A stretch of 64,000 bases of DNA, from NCBI GenBank assembly GCA_037179385.1, contig CM074179.1, positions 68,095,806 to 68,159,805 of the forward strand, written 5' to 3'. Positions 1 to 10,701 of this stretch are shown piece after piece. A program made the position numbers and the translations under genes. This stretch comes from Holothuria scabra. Taxonomy: Eukaryota > Echinodermata > Holothuroidea > Aspidochirotida > Holothuriidae. The number at the start of each line of letters is the position of its first letter. Position 1 is the stretch's first letter. The notes beneath the pieces are model-generated. The model worked only from the letters and a program-made list of their open reading frames with translations, did not search any database and was not told the DNA's origin.

Positions 1-1164
1 TAACTAAAAAGTCAGGATTAAAACTAAGACAGGAATACTTTTTGTTCAAATAATGAGTTTTTAAGCACCAATAATGACATAACACCAACCCTGAATCGAT
101 ACTTACTATATAAAAGGTAATGAATCATGCTAAAGTCAAGTAATAAAATGTTAGTAACCATACTTGCTGTAAAGGCATGATTACGAAAAATCAGGTCTTT
201 AACATAGTTTTAATGACACCTCATGGTTGACAATACATTGCTGGGTTCACATGGCATACTCAAGCTCATAGATGTTTCTTCCTCAATAAAGTAACAGTAA
301 CGACAGATTAGGTCTCTAAAATAGTAACCCTGACGCAGAAATGGCTAACAAGACATTTTTAGATTCAAAAGGCGTTTAAAGAGCTCTAGGGATTGTTTTA
401 GAACATGTTTCTATCTGCCCGTAATTTTTTTAAAAGTATTAATATATAATTATTATTATTTTAATTGGAAGACGATTTGGATTTTCCCAATTGAGTTGAC
501 TAGCTCATTTCCATATGGGAACCTATGCTTATTGTAGAAATTACACTTTACGGAATCATAATAAGAAAAGTAATATTGTAATAAAATCCTTCTTTTCAGC
601 AAATTTTATCGTTCTCCGGAAGTTTCACCTCTGTGTATTCATCTCTAGCCCATATAACAGTCAAAGAGTAATTTAAAATCTTCAGTCTTCTATATAAGCT
701 AAACTACCTCAAACGTGGCCAAGTGCGGTGATAAAAAGATTGAAACTAACATTGCAACATGTATTACTGTTCAGAAGAAAAACAAAAGACCATCATTTTG
801 AAATTCAAAATGGCAACTTGACATGGCAGAGTACAGTAATTAATGAACACCAAACCAGAGAAAGTTAAAAAACTGATAAAATCGTTTGTAGAAGATAGCC
901 TACTAATGTCAAATATATCCCCTGTAAATACAATGAAAATTTCTGGAAACCATCGCAATGGAATATTAACGTGGTTAGGCTAGTACTGATCCTATTATGA
1001 ACTAATGCCATGAGAACATGGGTTAAATTAGTTCATTGACCTAATTTATTGATCTTAAAATCGATATGATTTGTTCCTGCAACAAAGTTTAGACATGTTA
1101 TAGATCGCATTTATTGCACTATGTGACAGGTGGTTATTGCTTTCTTCAGTGATAGGGAAGTGAT
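1..1164. other. Unassigned AT-rich DNA
   Basis: I see no coding region, RNA gene or clear repeat here. The short open frames on both strands have no recognisable domain and look like chance ORFs. Confidence 0.5.
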
Positions 1165-1190
1165 GGGAAGTGCCGGAAACGGCACTTCCC
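1165..1190. repeat. Perfect 11-bp hairpin with GAAA tetraloop
   Basis: GGGAAGTGCCG, loop GAAA, then CGGCACTTCCC form a perfect 11-bp stem closed by a GNRA-type tetraloop if read as + strand RNA. The 3' half is also part of a 47-bp repeat (1172-1218). The second copy of that repeat at 1511 has lost the 5' half of the stem by a short deletion and keeps only GCCG-GAAA-CGGC. Function is unknown; it may be the end structure of a decayed mobile element. Confidence 0.7.
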
Positions 1191-1218
1191 ATGTGTTTTA
1201 AGCTGGATGTACCCAGCC
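1172..1218 (+). repeat. 47-bp direct repeat, copy 1
   Basis: It runs from GCCGGAAACGG to CTGGATGTACCCAGCC and matches 1511-1557 at all but two positions, in the same orientation, with starts 339 bp apart. It ends in a small inverted pair (GCTGG...CCAGC). It is probably part of an interspersed repeat. Confidence 0.75.
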
Positions 1219-1442
1219 TTGAAATACGAATCTCATGTCTGCGATGTCTCAAATAATGAGAATAAAAAATCAATCTATGAAAAATGGTAATACATACACT
1301 TTTTAGGGACCTCAAAACTGGGCACTTCTGATTTGTGGCCTGGGGGATGAGACTAAAGGGAGCCGGTATCTCCCTTTCCCTTGGGAAAAATTGTAAACTT
1401 CAGAAGCACGTAGATCGCAATTGCGGCAATATTTGAATCAAA

Positions 1443-1475
1443 GCGGAGCGCCACCATCAGTTGGCGCGGAGCGTA
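1443..1475 (+). repeat. GCGCCA..TGGCGC hairpin repeat, copy 1
   Basis: A 33-bp segment containing GCGCCA, CCATCAGT and TGGCGC (6-bp stem, 8-nt loop) recurs at 28175-28207 with four differences. It marks a dispersed repeat family. The copy at 28 kb lies inside the 1.1-kb insertion of the segmental duplication, so that insertion is probably of the same family. Confidence 0.55.
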
Positions 1476-1510
1476 AAAGAAAAATTTGGGCTTTAAAACC
1501 CCTCCAGATG

Positions 1511-1557
1511 GCCGGAAACGGCACTTCCCACGTGTTTTAAACTGGATGTACCCAGCC
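1511..1557 (+). repeat. 47-bp direct repeat, copy 2
   Basis: Second copy of the repeat at 1172-1218. The stem-forming bases upstream are missing here. Confidence 0.75.
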
Positions 1558-4135
1558 GCAAATTCGGCAAAATTTGAATGGATTTCAGCTTACCTAAGGC
1601 AGTACCTCACCCTTTAACAGGAAAACCAAAAGTAGTTGTCTCCCCCTCTGAGAAACTTTCTTTGCGTTAGATTTCCTAGGATGCAAAATGGTGCTATGTT
1701 TGGCAAAACTTTGAACTGATTATAGGCCTGAGTTTTCGGATTTTCCCTTTTTGGGGAGTATGAAAAATATAAAAATATTTTTAGTTTTTGTAGAGGTTTG
1801 ACAAGAGACATACATACTACCAAAGAAACAATGTGCAAAATGATGCAGTATTTGTTCATCGGTACATTACGTGGTCAAAATTAAAATACTACGAATAAAT
1901 CCCTCAAAATAATTGAACCTCAAAGCAGAAGTATGGATCATGTGGGAAACACATGAAATCCGGACCTTGTGGACATTTTACAAATCCCCCGGACGCCAGT
2001 GCCTACTACTAAAAAGAGGACTTGTCGAAAAAAAATCGTTTTACAGTGGTTACAGTGGCACTTGTCATGGGCAGGAGTGAGGCACGACATAGGCCTACTT
2101 GTTAAGGATGGAAGGGAAGAATTATCCGAAGGCAGTACCTTACCCTTATCTGCTTACGGCATATTTTGTGAATAATTAAGTATAGGAAGGGTCGTGTAAG
2201 AGTGGTCTCCAGTGTACGATTGCCTTATTTTCAGTAAATCAATCAGCCATGCGAAAGGGAGAAAGGGTCTTAACCTAACAAAGTCGCATTAAAGTTTGTC
2301 GTCGAGACTTTCGTTTCATTTTCGAAGTGAAATGCAATAAACTACAGTGCAGATCACAAACGGTATCTAATTTAGTGAAGGTAAGCATTTTGAAGTTATT
2401 GCTTGATTTCATACGTGCGGAAAAAAAGTGTTTTACACACATTCATCCATTATTTTTTTTTTTTTTTAATTTTTACACATTTTTTTATTTTTATTTTTTT
2501 CAATTACTTTATCAGGACGCAAAAAATCTGGGGTCGGGCCTGAAGAAAATCTGGGGGGGGGGGGGTAGGCCCCCCCCCCCCCGTGGCTACGCCACAGGCT
2601 GAAAGTTAAGCTTTCCTCCCACTTGCTCCAGAACGCTATGTCAAAAAGTGGTTTCTACATTAAATCTCTGTCATAAAAAAGTATGCGAGACTAGAGGCAG
2701 ATTGGCCCTAAAACCATGTCCAACAAAATTATGCATGGAAAGAAAAGTTAAAGCGTAGTGCCTTTGCCCACTAATAAAAAGTCACACAAGAGTGACCACT
2801 TAATTACTTTAAAAGATGCACTAGATTCCATTTGAGGATACTAATTTTCATAGAATTCCCTCGAGGGAGTTCTTAGATACCCCTCTCTATCCATCGGCCC
2901 GGAGCGGCAATCAGGCCTGGTTTTTATCCCCGAAACAAAGATCCTTCTTTCGCTAATGTAGATGATATGTCGCATCATAGGCAAATGGTAATCAGGGTAA
3001 TATGTTCCTCCTAATCATTAGATCCTGCCTTGGCCCCTGATTGGGAGATTAAAGTAAAATGAATGTGGAAAATAGTCAATTCACTTTGGTTAAATGTTGT
3101 AAAGGTCACTTTCAGCATTGTATCAGGGCACAGATTGATTGAAAAGCTAAGCTTTTCATTGTGTAACGGAGCGAAAAACTTTTCACTAAGTCCGGGAACC
3201 TACTACTTACTCCACTACAACTTACACCCCTGCTCCTGACCTAATGGTGGCTTCTTCCTTAGGAAATTTGTTTACAACTGCTCTACCCAAGTATTTCTCA
3301 TATAACGTATGCATTTCTACTTTGAATTCCTGATATCCATGAAAGAGGCAAAGTAAGGAATAAAAGAACTTTCTATATTTAGAATGTTCTGTTTCGATCT
3401 AAGAATTCGGTGCGTGTAGACTTTACAGACAAGCAAAAAGCCCGAATTTTAAAAATTTTATCAAAGAGATGCTAAAATCCTAGCCTATCCCATTTTCCGA
3501 TCCTTCGTCCACAGGTGCTTCACTGTATCTGTCAGGGTGGGGTTGCAACCAGTCTCAGCATTTATGAGGTAAATTCCAAGATAGTACCTGTATGCATGCA
3601 CACTTTGAAAGTACAGGACTCTTAAAACATTTCAGAAAATTTGGTAAGTTTATTACAAGCTTGTATTCTGATATCAACTTTTCGGATTAAAGTTAACGAT
3701 TTTCAGGGACACCATAAAAAGACAGAAGCTATCCACAAGTATTTTAAGGTTGGTTAGTTACAGTTTGATGTGTTGTGTTGTGAGATACAAGCAAGATGTG
3801 CACGAGTAAGTCAAACCAAAACGGTTAATGAAGTTGATCATATTCACCGAAATTTCTTAAATTGCGTCAAAGGCATCAATAAATTTGCTTTCGAAAGAAA
3901 GGGTGTGTACATCTTGCCTTAAACGTCCCTCCGCTATCGTGGCGAGAAATCAAGGGAGAGGGAGTTCAGAAAGCAAAATGGTTGGAAATATTTCAATAAT
4001 GGAGGGTTTCTTCCAACATGCAACGCTCTAATTTTGTTTTCTGTGAAAAGGTGGGGAAAAGTAGGCTCGGCAATAATTTCCGATGGATTATGGTCGATCT
4101 AAAGTTTATTTACTTGCAAATCAGGCTTGGATGCT
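1558..4135. other. Unassigned DNA with homopolymer runs
   Basis: No gene is supported. The notable part is 2449-2596: a long T-rich stretch, a run of 13 G, a run of 14 C, then GTGGCTACGCCAC. The CTACGCCAC motif next to G or C runs recurs in the window (reverse complement at 13413, and at 17033). It resembles the decayed end of a hAT-type element, but no partner end was found. Confidence 0.4.
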
Positions 4136-4352
4136 CTGGATATCTTTTAACATTTATTAGAGAATTTCAGATATCTGAAATCTGTTTTTGATATTTTGAA
4201 GTAAACTGAAGATATCTTTAATTGAATTAAAGTTATCACAGATATATACAGATATCCTTAATTCAATTTGAGATATCCAAACTTCTACTCGCGGTATACC
4301 TTGCCAGTGTAAAGGCAAAGCCAGTAAAGCAAGTGTAGATATCGCAAATTGC
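4136..4352. repeat. GATATC-rich degenerate repeat
   Basis: Repeated GATATC/GATATCT words alternate with TTTAATTGAATT-like words. This is the same family as the larger array at 6541-7345. No coding function. Confidence 0.55.
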
Positions 4353-5971
4353 ATCTGAGAAATCTACAGTTGTCTGCCGGTATCAAGAACTGAAGATATA
4401 AAGAAATCAAGGGCGGATCCAGCAATAGGTTCCTGGGGCCGTGCTAGGGCCTCTGGCGGGTTACAGGGGTGGAACCCCGGTGTGGATCCAAGGGGTGAAG
4501 CCCAAGGAAGCTCTTGGAGTATGAGACAATTGTAACAAATAAAATTAGTTTTAAATGCACCAATAGTTGAGAAGAATGAAGAAATTATCAACGATCCCTT
4601 CAAGTCTACCTATTAAAGATCGTTGAGGCTCTTTGCAAGGCAGTGAGTGTTTTCCAGTCAGTGGGCAAAGGTTTACGATTATTCACAACCCAACTGAAGT
4701 GTAGGCTGTTACTCATATTTACACAAAAGTAATTTGCAGAATGATATGAATTATTTGTTACAAACATGTAAAGCAAGATTTAAGATATAAGATCTACAAA
4801 TTTGTTTGTAATTATAATTATGCCGTTTAGTATAACCCCCGCTAAAGGTATCTTTATGAAAACGTATTTCAAATCTTGTTCTGTTTTGTAAAGTATACTA
4901 ACTCCGCTTACAGAGTCGGATTCAAGCTATTTCAAATAAAAGTGTAATTCTTTACTCTTTTCAATAGCGAGGTTGAAAAAAAACAACGTTCCAACAAATG
5001 CCGTCACCTTCTAACAGTAACGATCAAATGTTACGTTACCGTATGTTTGAACCGACAGTTTGGTTCCACCTAGCCTATAAGCTTATTCCACAGACCGATA
5101 AAAAGAAAGATGGGCCTATGGAAGGACATTGGTATGTCTAAAACTTAGCTCCTTAAATCATTCATGGTCACTAATATCAATGAATCACCTATGATCAATA
5201 GTATCTTTCTCTTATAACTAAAAATTAGAACACTTGTAGCGTGACTATGACTTAAGCTATTCTGACAGCCTAATTCATACATTTTAACAAGACCGACTTG
5301 GCATTTCCCACAATTATTTTCTCAATACCACCGAAGTACCCCCAACGAGGCTCAAAAGTTGAAGGCATCCGATCCTCACCTAATCCAAGAATGTCAGCCA
5401 CCCGTTCATATCATGCTCCCTGGTAAGTGAACAAAAGGGGGGGGGGGCAGTAACAAGAAATTGGATGTTGTCCGGGATAATTCTGCTCCTTTAAATTCAG
5501 CAATTAGTTGACAACCATAATTATTCACCTGCTGTATAAGTATCGGCCCCCCAAAAAATGCACGGTAGGAGGCCCAATGGGGCTTCTCTTAGAGGAGTTG
5601 AGATAAATTGTGGAGGTTTTGCCATTTGTAGCTACATGGTTTTACCACGACGGGCGTTCAAGTGAATGCAATGCAATGTCATTTTTTGACACAATGGAAG
5701 GCTGGTTCTGCCTCCTCTATCGATATAGGCTAGTTAGCCTCATAAAAATATGAATTGTCTCCTTGGTCTTGCCGTAACTTGAGGTATTCAGGCTAGTTTT
5801 ACGAATTCTAAAAGTTGTCAATTGAAAAATAATTAGCGGCCCACGAAATTACTTTGAAATTAACATATGCCTTACCCTCTTCCTAAGTTACTGAATACTC
5901 CCGACGTATGGATTGATCGGTGTTACGTTGGAGCAACGTAGGACAGCCTCTTCTATACATTTGGACCTGAC
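4353..5971. other. Unassigned DNA
   Basis: No gene is supported. At 4405-4500 there is a GC-richer patch (GGGCGGATCCAG, then GGGGTGGAACCCC) typical of decayed DNA-transposon ends. A G-run lies at 5439-5447. The rest is plain AT-rich sequence. Confidence 0.4.
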
Positions 5972-5975
5972 TTAA

Positions 5976-6221
5976 CCCTTTACCGTTGTTTGGGTCCTTT
6001 TGGAGCCATGCGGAGAGCTCGGCTGTCACACATCTTTACTGTTTCACGCTCGAAACTGCGAGTAGCTACCCGAAAATTCGGCCACAACAGCGAGAGAGAC
6101 AATAGTTTTGGGTCACGGGGTCAATGGCCTACGGAAGCCGATGCGGGGCGGGCTACGTCCGCTTTTCCGCCCAATCCCGAGGCGCGCAAATATGCCCCTA
6201 TCGGAGCACAACGGTAAAGGG
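5976..6221. mobile_element. piggyBac-type MITE (TTAA-flanked), copy 1
   Basis: A 246-bp GC-rich element begins CCCTTTACCGTTGT and ends with its perfect reverse complement ACAACGGTAAAGGG (14-bp terminal inverted repeats). It is flanked on both sides by TTAA (5972-5975 and 6222-6225), the piggyBac target site. A second copy lies at 25369-25611 with the same ends and the same TTAA flanks. Nothing inside could encode a transposase; the 75-codon frame across it is a by-product of its composition. The piggyBac assignment is inferred from TTAA plus the CCC start. Confidence 0.85.
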
Positions 6222-6540
6222 TTAAGTAATTCAGATTAAGAACCCACTTTTCGCCTCATGAAAGCTAGATAAGGCTTTATCCAGCGATACAATCGAAGGT
6301 ATGTGTAAACACAGAAATTAGACATTTGATATAAGCGTCCAGTTACTTTGAAGATGATTCAGTTTGTATTAAACCAGGGAGCTGTTACGGAGAATTTCTC
6401 ATTATAACGGAAATGTCTCACCAAATGTGTGATTTAGATCCGACTTTTTCAGTTTTTTATTACATATCTTTTATATTTTTTTCTAAATAGACCAAAGGGG
6501 GCGACTGCCCCTCTCCTCTGGATCCGCGCTTGCAAGAAAT

Positions 6541-7345
6541 AGAATTATTCGAGATTACTTGAATTCACTGTTAAATCCCAAAAAATAAATTTTGGAGATA
6601 TCCAAAATTATACTCGATATACCAAATATTTTAATTTAAAATAACCACAGCGGAATTTGTGATATCCAAAATTGAATTTCAGATAGGAAGAATTTATATT
6701 CAAAAATTAAGTCCAAGAAAAGCAAAATTGATTTCAAGATATATCGAAGTCAAATTTTTGATATATTATAATAATTTTCGATATCTAGAATTCTAATTAT
6801 TATATTGAATTAAATTTCCGATAGCACGAAAACGATTTTTTGATGTCTCGAATTCAATTCCAGATATCTTGAGAATGAATCTTGGATTTCTCAAATTCAA
6901 TTTCATATATTTTGGAATTTAAGTCTTGCTATCTCGAATTCAATTTTATATATCTTGAAACTTAATTTTTTTGGTACTTGAAATCGAATATTTTGATATA
7001 TCGAATTTAATTTTAGCCATCATAAAACTGAACTAATAGTATCTTGAACTGAGTTTCAGATATGTTGGAATCGAATTCTTCATATCTTGAGTTCAGTTTG
7101 GAATAACTTGAGATCGAGTCCCTGATATCTCAAATTCTAATTCATGACATTTGAATTCAAGTACTAATATGTTGAATTTGAATTTTTGACATCTCAGATT
7201 CAAGTCGCGCTATCTGAAATACTCCCTTATTCTAGACATCCGCAAATTAATTAAAAACAGCTACAAATGAATAACAGATATCTAGAAATGAGAATGAGAT
7301 ATCTAAAAATGAATTTTGGATAACTCGAAATGAATTACAGAAATC
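6541..7345. repeat. Degenerate ~22-bp tandem array (GATATCTCGAATTCAATTTT-like)
   Basis: About 800 bp consists of diverged head-to-tail units of 21-24 bp. Each has a GATATC or TATCTTG word followed by GAATTCAATTTT or a variant. Around 6830-7030 successive units measure 21, 21, 22, 22, 22, 24, 21 and 22 bp, close to two DNA helical turns. Units both match and mirror each other (GATATC and GAATTC are palindromes). It is not coding. A smaller relative lies at 4136-4352. Confidence 0.7.
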
Positions 7346-8560
7346 CAGAAAAAAAAAATATCACAAGTTCTCGAATAAATGTTATAGTTATATACAGATG
7401 CAAACTACCAGAGGGAAGCATCAAGTCTATTAATCAAGGACTTTCAGAAACACAAACCAGCATGTCCATGACTTGGATTCTTTAGAAACTTTCTACGCGG
7501 ATGGTAATACGTACCAGAATCAGAGCATGGGTCATCAGACAAGCAGCTGAGTTATGATTGAATCGCTTAAATGTGAATTAAGTATAAAATGAAAGAGAAA
7601 ACAGCTCATATCGACAATACTGTCTTTACTTTTCACATCGAGCAAAGAGTCGCTGATCCAGACAAAAACAAAAGGAAACACCCATCTACTGACCCTTGTG
7701 ATGTCTAAATACGGTTCAAAATGTGTGAAATATACGTTCAGTCCCTTTAAATACGTGGAGAAAAGCCGTCCTCAAATCAACATGCAGGGAAGCCTCAGCC
7801 AAAGTCGTAAATTGGCCAGGGTAAATGTCTACCCTTAGGCTAAACTTGATATAATTGAGCAGAACCAGGGAGGTGTTCTTGGAGTTAAGGCTCCCTACTT
7901 GTATGGAGAAGCCACTGCTACGTCCCGTCGGCAATAATAAAAACTTGAATTTCGTGATATCAAAGCAACGTTACGTGACTCGCATTGCGAATCCAAGGGG
8001 TGGGGTGGGGGGTGGGGGGGGGTTCCCGGTGTACTGTCCGCCTTTTTGCCACGTTAACAATAAGTCATACTCGAAAATTAGCAAATTATATTCTAGGAGA
8101 ACATTGAAGGGAAGTGTCCTAAAAAAAAAAAAAAAACACTAAATGCACGAACCTTGCATGTATTTATTCATTCAGTTTTGGTCCATTGTATACAGCGGGT
8201 ATGTGCAAAGATTTGGAATACCGGACCAGGTCAGGTTGCCATAAACACCTGGGGGCCACAGTTTAACAACAGAGAGGTGTTTATGAGGCTGGCGTCTTTA
8301 CCATTTTTTACCAGTAAGATATGCATTTCCTGATTGCCACCCTTCCTTGAAGTTACAAAAAAAACGAGAAATAAACAAATCGACAAAATAAAACTAAATT
8401 CCGGTTACTGAAGTTGCCCGTAAAAGTTATATTCGTCAAATTTCTCGTGATGCAGTTAAGTGAAACTGGTTTGTAGAATGTACATACGAGCTCATTCTCC
8501 AATGACTATCTTTGTGAACATTCTCGTTTCATCCAATAATAAGGTGGTACATGTTTTTTG
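7346..8560. other. Unassigned DNA
   Basis: No gene is supported. It holds a G/T-rich patch at 7998-8025 and an A15 run at 8121-8135. The ORFs on either strand have no recognisable domain. Confidence 0.4.
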
Positions 8561-8682
8561 TTACGGAACCCGTAAAGGGATATGAAAGAAAAAAATTATT
8601 ATTTCGTATGTTCGAAATAATTATTTCGTATATTCGAAATGATACTTTTTTCTTTCATGGCGGTATAAAACCAGAATATTAT

Positions 8683-8707
8683 TAATCGAAGCCTACAGCT
8701 TCGATTA
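8683..8707. repeat. 10-bp perfect hairpin
   Basis: TAATCGAAGC, loop CTACA, GCTTCGATTA. It lies just inside the left end of the 8561-10701 element and may be its subterminal structure. Confidence 0.6.
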
Positions 8708-9592
8708 TTGGATTTGCTCAGTTTGTTAAATAAACTCGTGCCTGCTTCCTTGGCTAGGCGTATGAATATCTTTGGTGTGATGCATCCCTATTTACACACG
8801 AATGATACAAACGTTATGCAGCATTTCATCTGCTACGCAGTTATTTTGACTTTTTCATGAAGTGGAAATTTCGACTACTTCCCCGTTTTCACCTACTTGA
8901 CGGTGTTACAATAGAATAATCAGTCTATTTGAAGCAAGTAGGAAGTCTTCTTTTCGAAGGACGATAAGTCGTTACGCAGTTCTATTGACTTTCCTTATAT
9001 ACTTGTTTTGATCACTCATAAAATAGTCCCAGACTTGAACGCCGCTACGAAGACTAAAGCTAGTACTCCACGACCACACCATCGAAAATCCCCGTTTGTT
9101 TAACACGCTTGTCAACCGCTACAAGTCTGTTGGCACGTCTCAGCTTAATTTGCGCATGTGCAGATGCCCGAATCTGAGGTATAAACATTTTACAGCCATC
9201 TATTCCCTGCGTGAAAGGTACGTTCCTGACACAGCTGTTAAAGTTGTGTTGGCGGCAGAACATTTTTCTCTGAGATGGTGAGCATGGTATACCGTTTGCT
9301 CATTTTTGTACAGAACTTATTATATTTATTAGATCGAGGCTTGGAATCAAGCGGCGCAATACTGGGCTTTTTCGTTTCGTTTCATACCATTTTCAGTGGC
9401 TTCGATCAGTACTTGCCTGCAAGTACAAACCGTCTAGTTAGAAGTTGCAAAGCCATACTTACGCATGATACAGATCCCGTAATGGGTCCTGCAAAAATAT
9501 TTCATATATTCGAAATAATATTCATACCTTTACGTGGGTACTTCGTACGTAGGCCAAGGCTTCAAGCCTCAGGTCAGATCAGTTAAGCTCTT

Positions 9593-10428
9593 TACACTCT
9601 AAAAACTGTTGGGTAAAAAGCGTTGGGCAAAATACAAAACGCCCAACATGGGCAAATTATTGCCCAACAAATGGGTAAACAACTGTACCCATATTGTTGG
9701 GCAAATTAAGGTAGGGTAAAATTCAGGTGTTGGTAAAAGGTGTTGGACAAGTTTTAAAGTACCCAACAGTTGGGGAAAATGTAATTGACCAATCAGATGA
9801 TTAGTCAAAGATGAGTTAAGTTTTACAGATAAATGTTGTTATATAACTGTTTAATTATAACATCCCATGGTTGAATAAGGATATATTTGGTAAATAAAAA
9901 GCTAACGGTAGAATAGGAGTAAAAATCTGGACGAAATTACTTGAAGAGCAATGGCTGTTATAGCAAAAAAAAAAGTTTTCATTACTCCGTAATCAAGGGA
10001 GAAGAAATACAAAGTTCACGGTTGAGTTTGTTACTTCAAACTCCAAACTTCACTGTTTACTTTCTAAGTGCATCGTCGCTGGTGCCCCCAACCACTCTTG
10101 GAGGACAAACGGTGTATGTGTTAGGGTACTTTGTTAAATCTCCGTCTTATCCAAATCATATAATTATATATCAGGTTATATTGAAATCCAAACAAGCACC
10201 CAACAGTACAGCTGTTGGACAAACGTGTTGGAACAAATTTCAACCATTTGCTGGGCAAAATTAGTTGGGTGAAATGGTTGCCATGGGTAATTTTTTTGCC
10301 CAACTAGTTAATAAAACACTTAACCAACTGAGTTCGGCATTTTTTTACCCAAGTCAGGTCAGGAGGCATACGGAACCAACGGTTGGGTATTTTTTTGCCC
10401 AGGTCGGGTAGTCATTTTTTAGAGTGTA
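9593..10428. mobile_element. MITE-like element with TACACTCTAAAAA ends and TTGGGCAAATT repeats
   Basis: It starts TACACTCTAAAAACTG and ends with the reverse complement of TACACTCTAAAAA (TTTTTAGAGTGTA). Both outer thirds are packed with variants of GTTGGGCAAA and its complement TTTGCCCAAC in both orientations, so the arms can fold on themselves many times. The middle (about 9800-10190) is ordinary AT-rich DNA with no transposase. The family is not named with confidence; elements with ACACTCTAAAAA ends and GTTGGGT subrepeats are widespread in animals. Confidence 0.65.
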
Positions 10429-10701
10429 CAGTTAGTCTAGATAGCTCGTACTATTGAGGAAGTTATTTCTAACATGTTCGACTTCAGTAACTAACAGTGT
10501 TCTGTTAGATGTCCCATATCAAAGAAAAAGCCATTCCCATCGGGCGAAAAAAGGTATTGGCATAATGTATGACTTCGCAACAACGATCAACATTCTGGTC
10601 CTATCACTCCACGAAAGAATAAAACAGTTCCAATATACAAAACAATTATTTCGAATATACGAAATAATTTTTTCCTTGCATGCCCCTTAACGGGCTCCGT
10701 A

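Larger units (their letters stand above)
8561..10701. mobile_element. Non-autonomous DNA element with ~65-bp terminal inverted repeats
   Basis: The left end (TTACGGAACCCGTAAAGGG, then AAAAAATTATTATTTCG and TATTCGAAAT) matches the reverse complement of the right end at about 10630-10701 (TTACGGAGCCCGTTAAGGGG, then AAAAAATTATTTCG and TATTCGAAATAATT). If the repeats start at CGGA, both sides are flanked by TA. A diverged third end lies at about 9500-9550, so the structure may be two nested or tandem elements. No transposase is present. The element encloses the unrelated element at 9593-10428. Confidence 0.6.
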
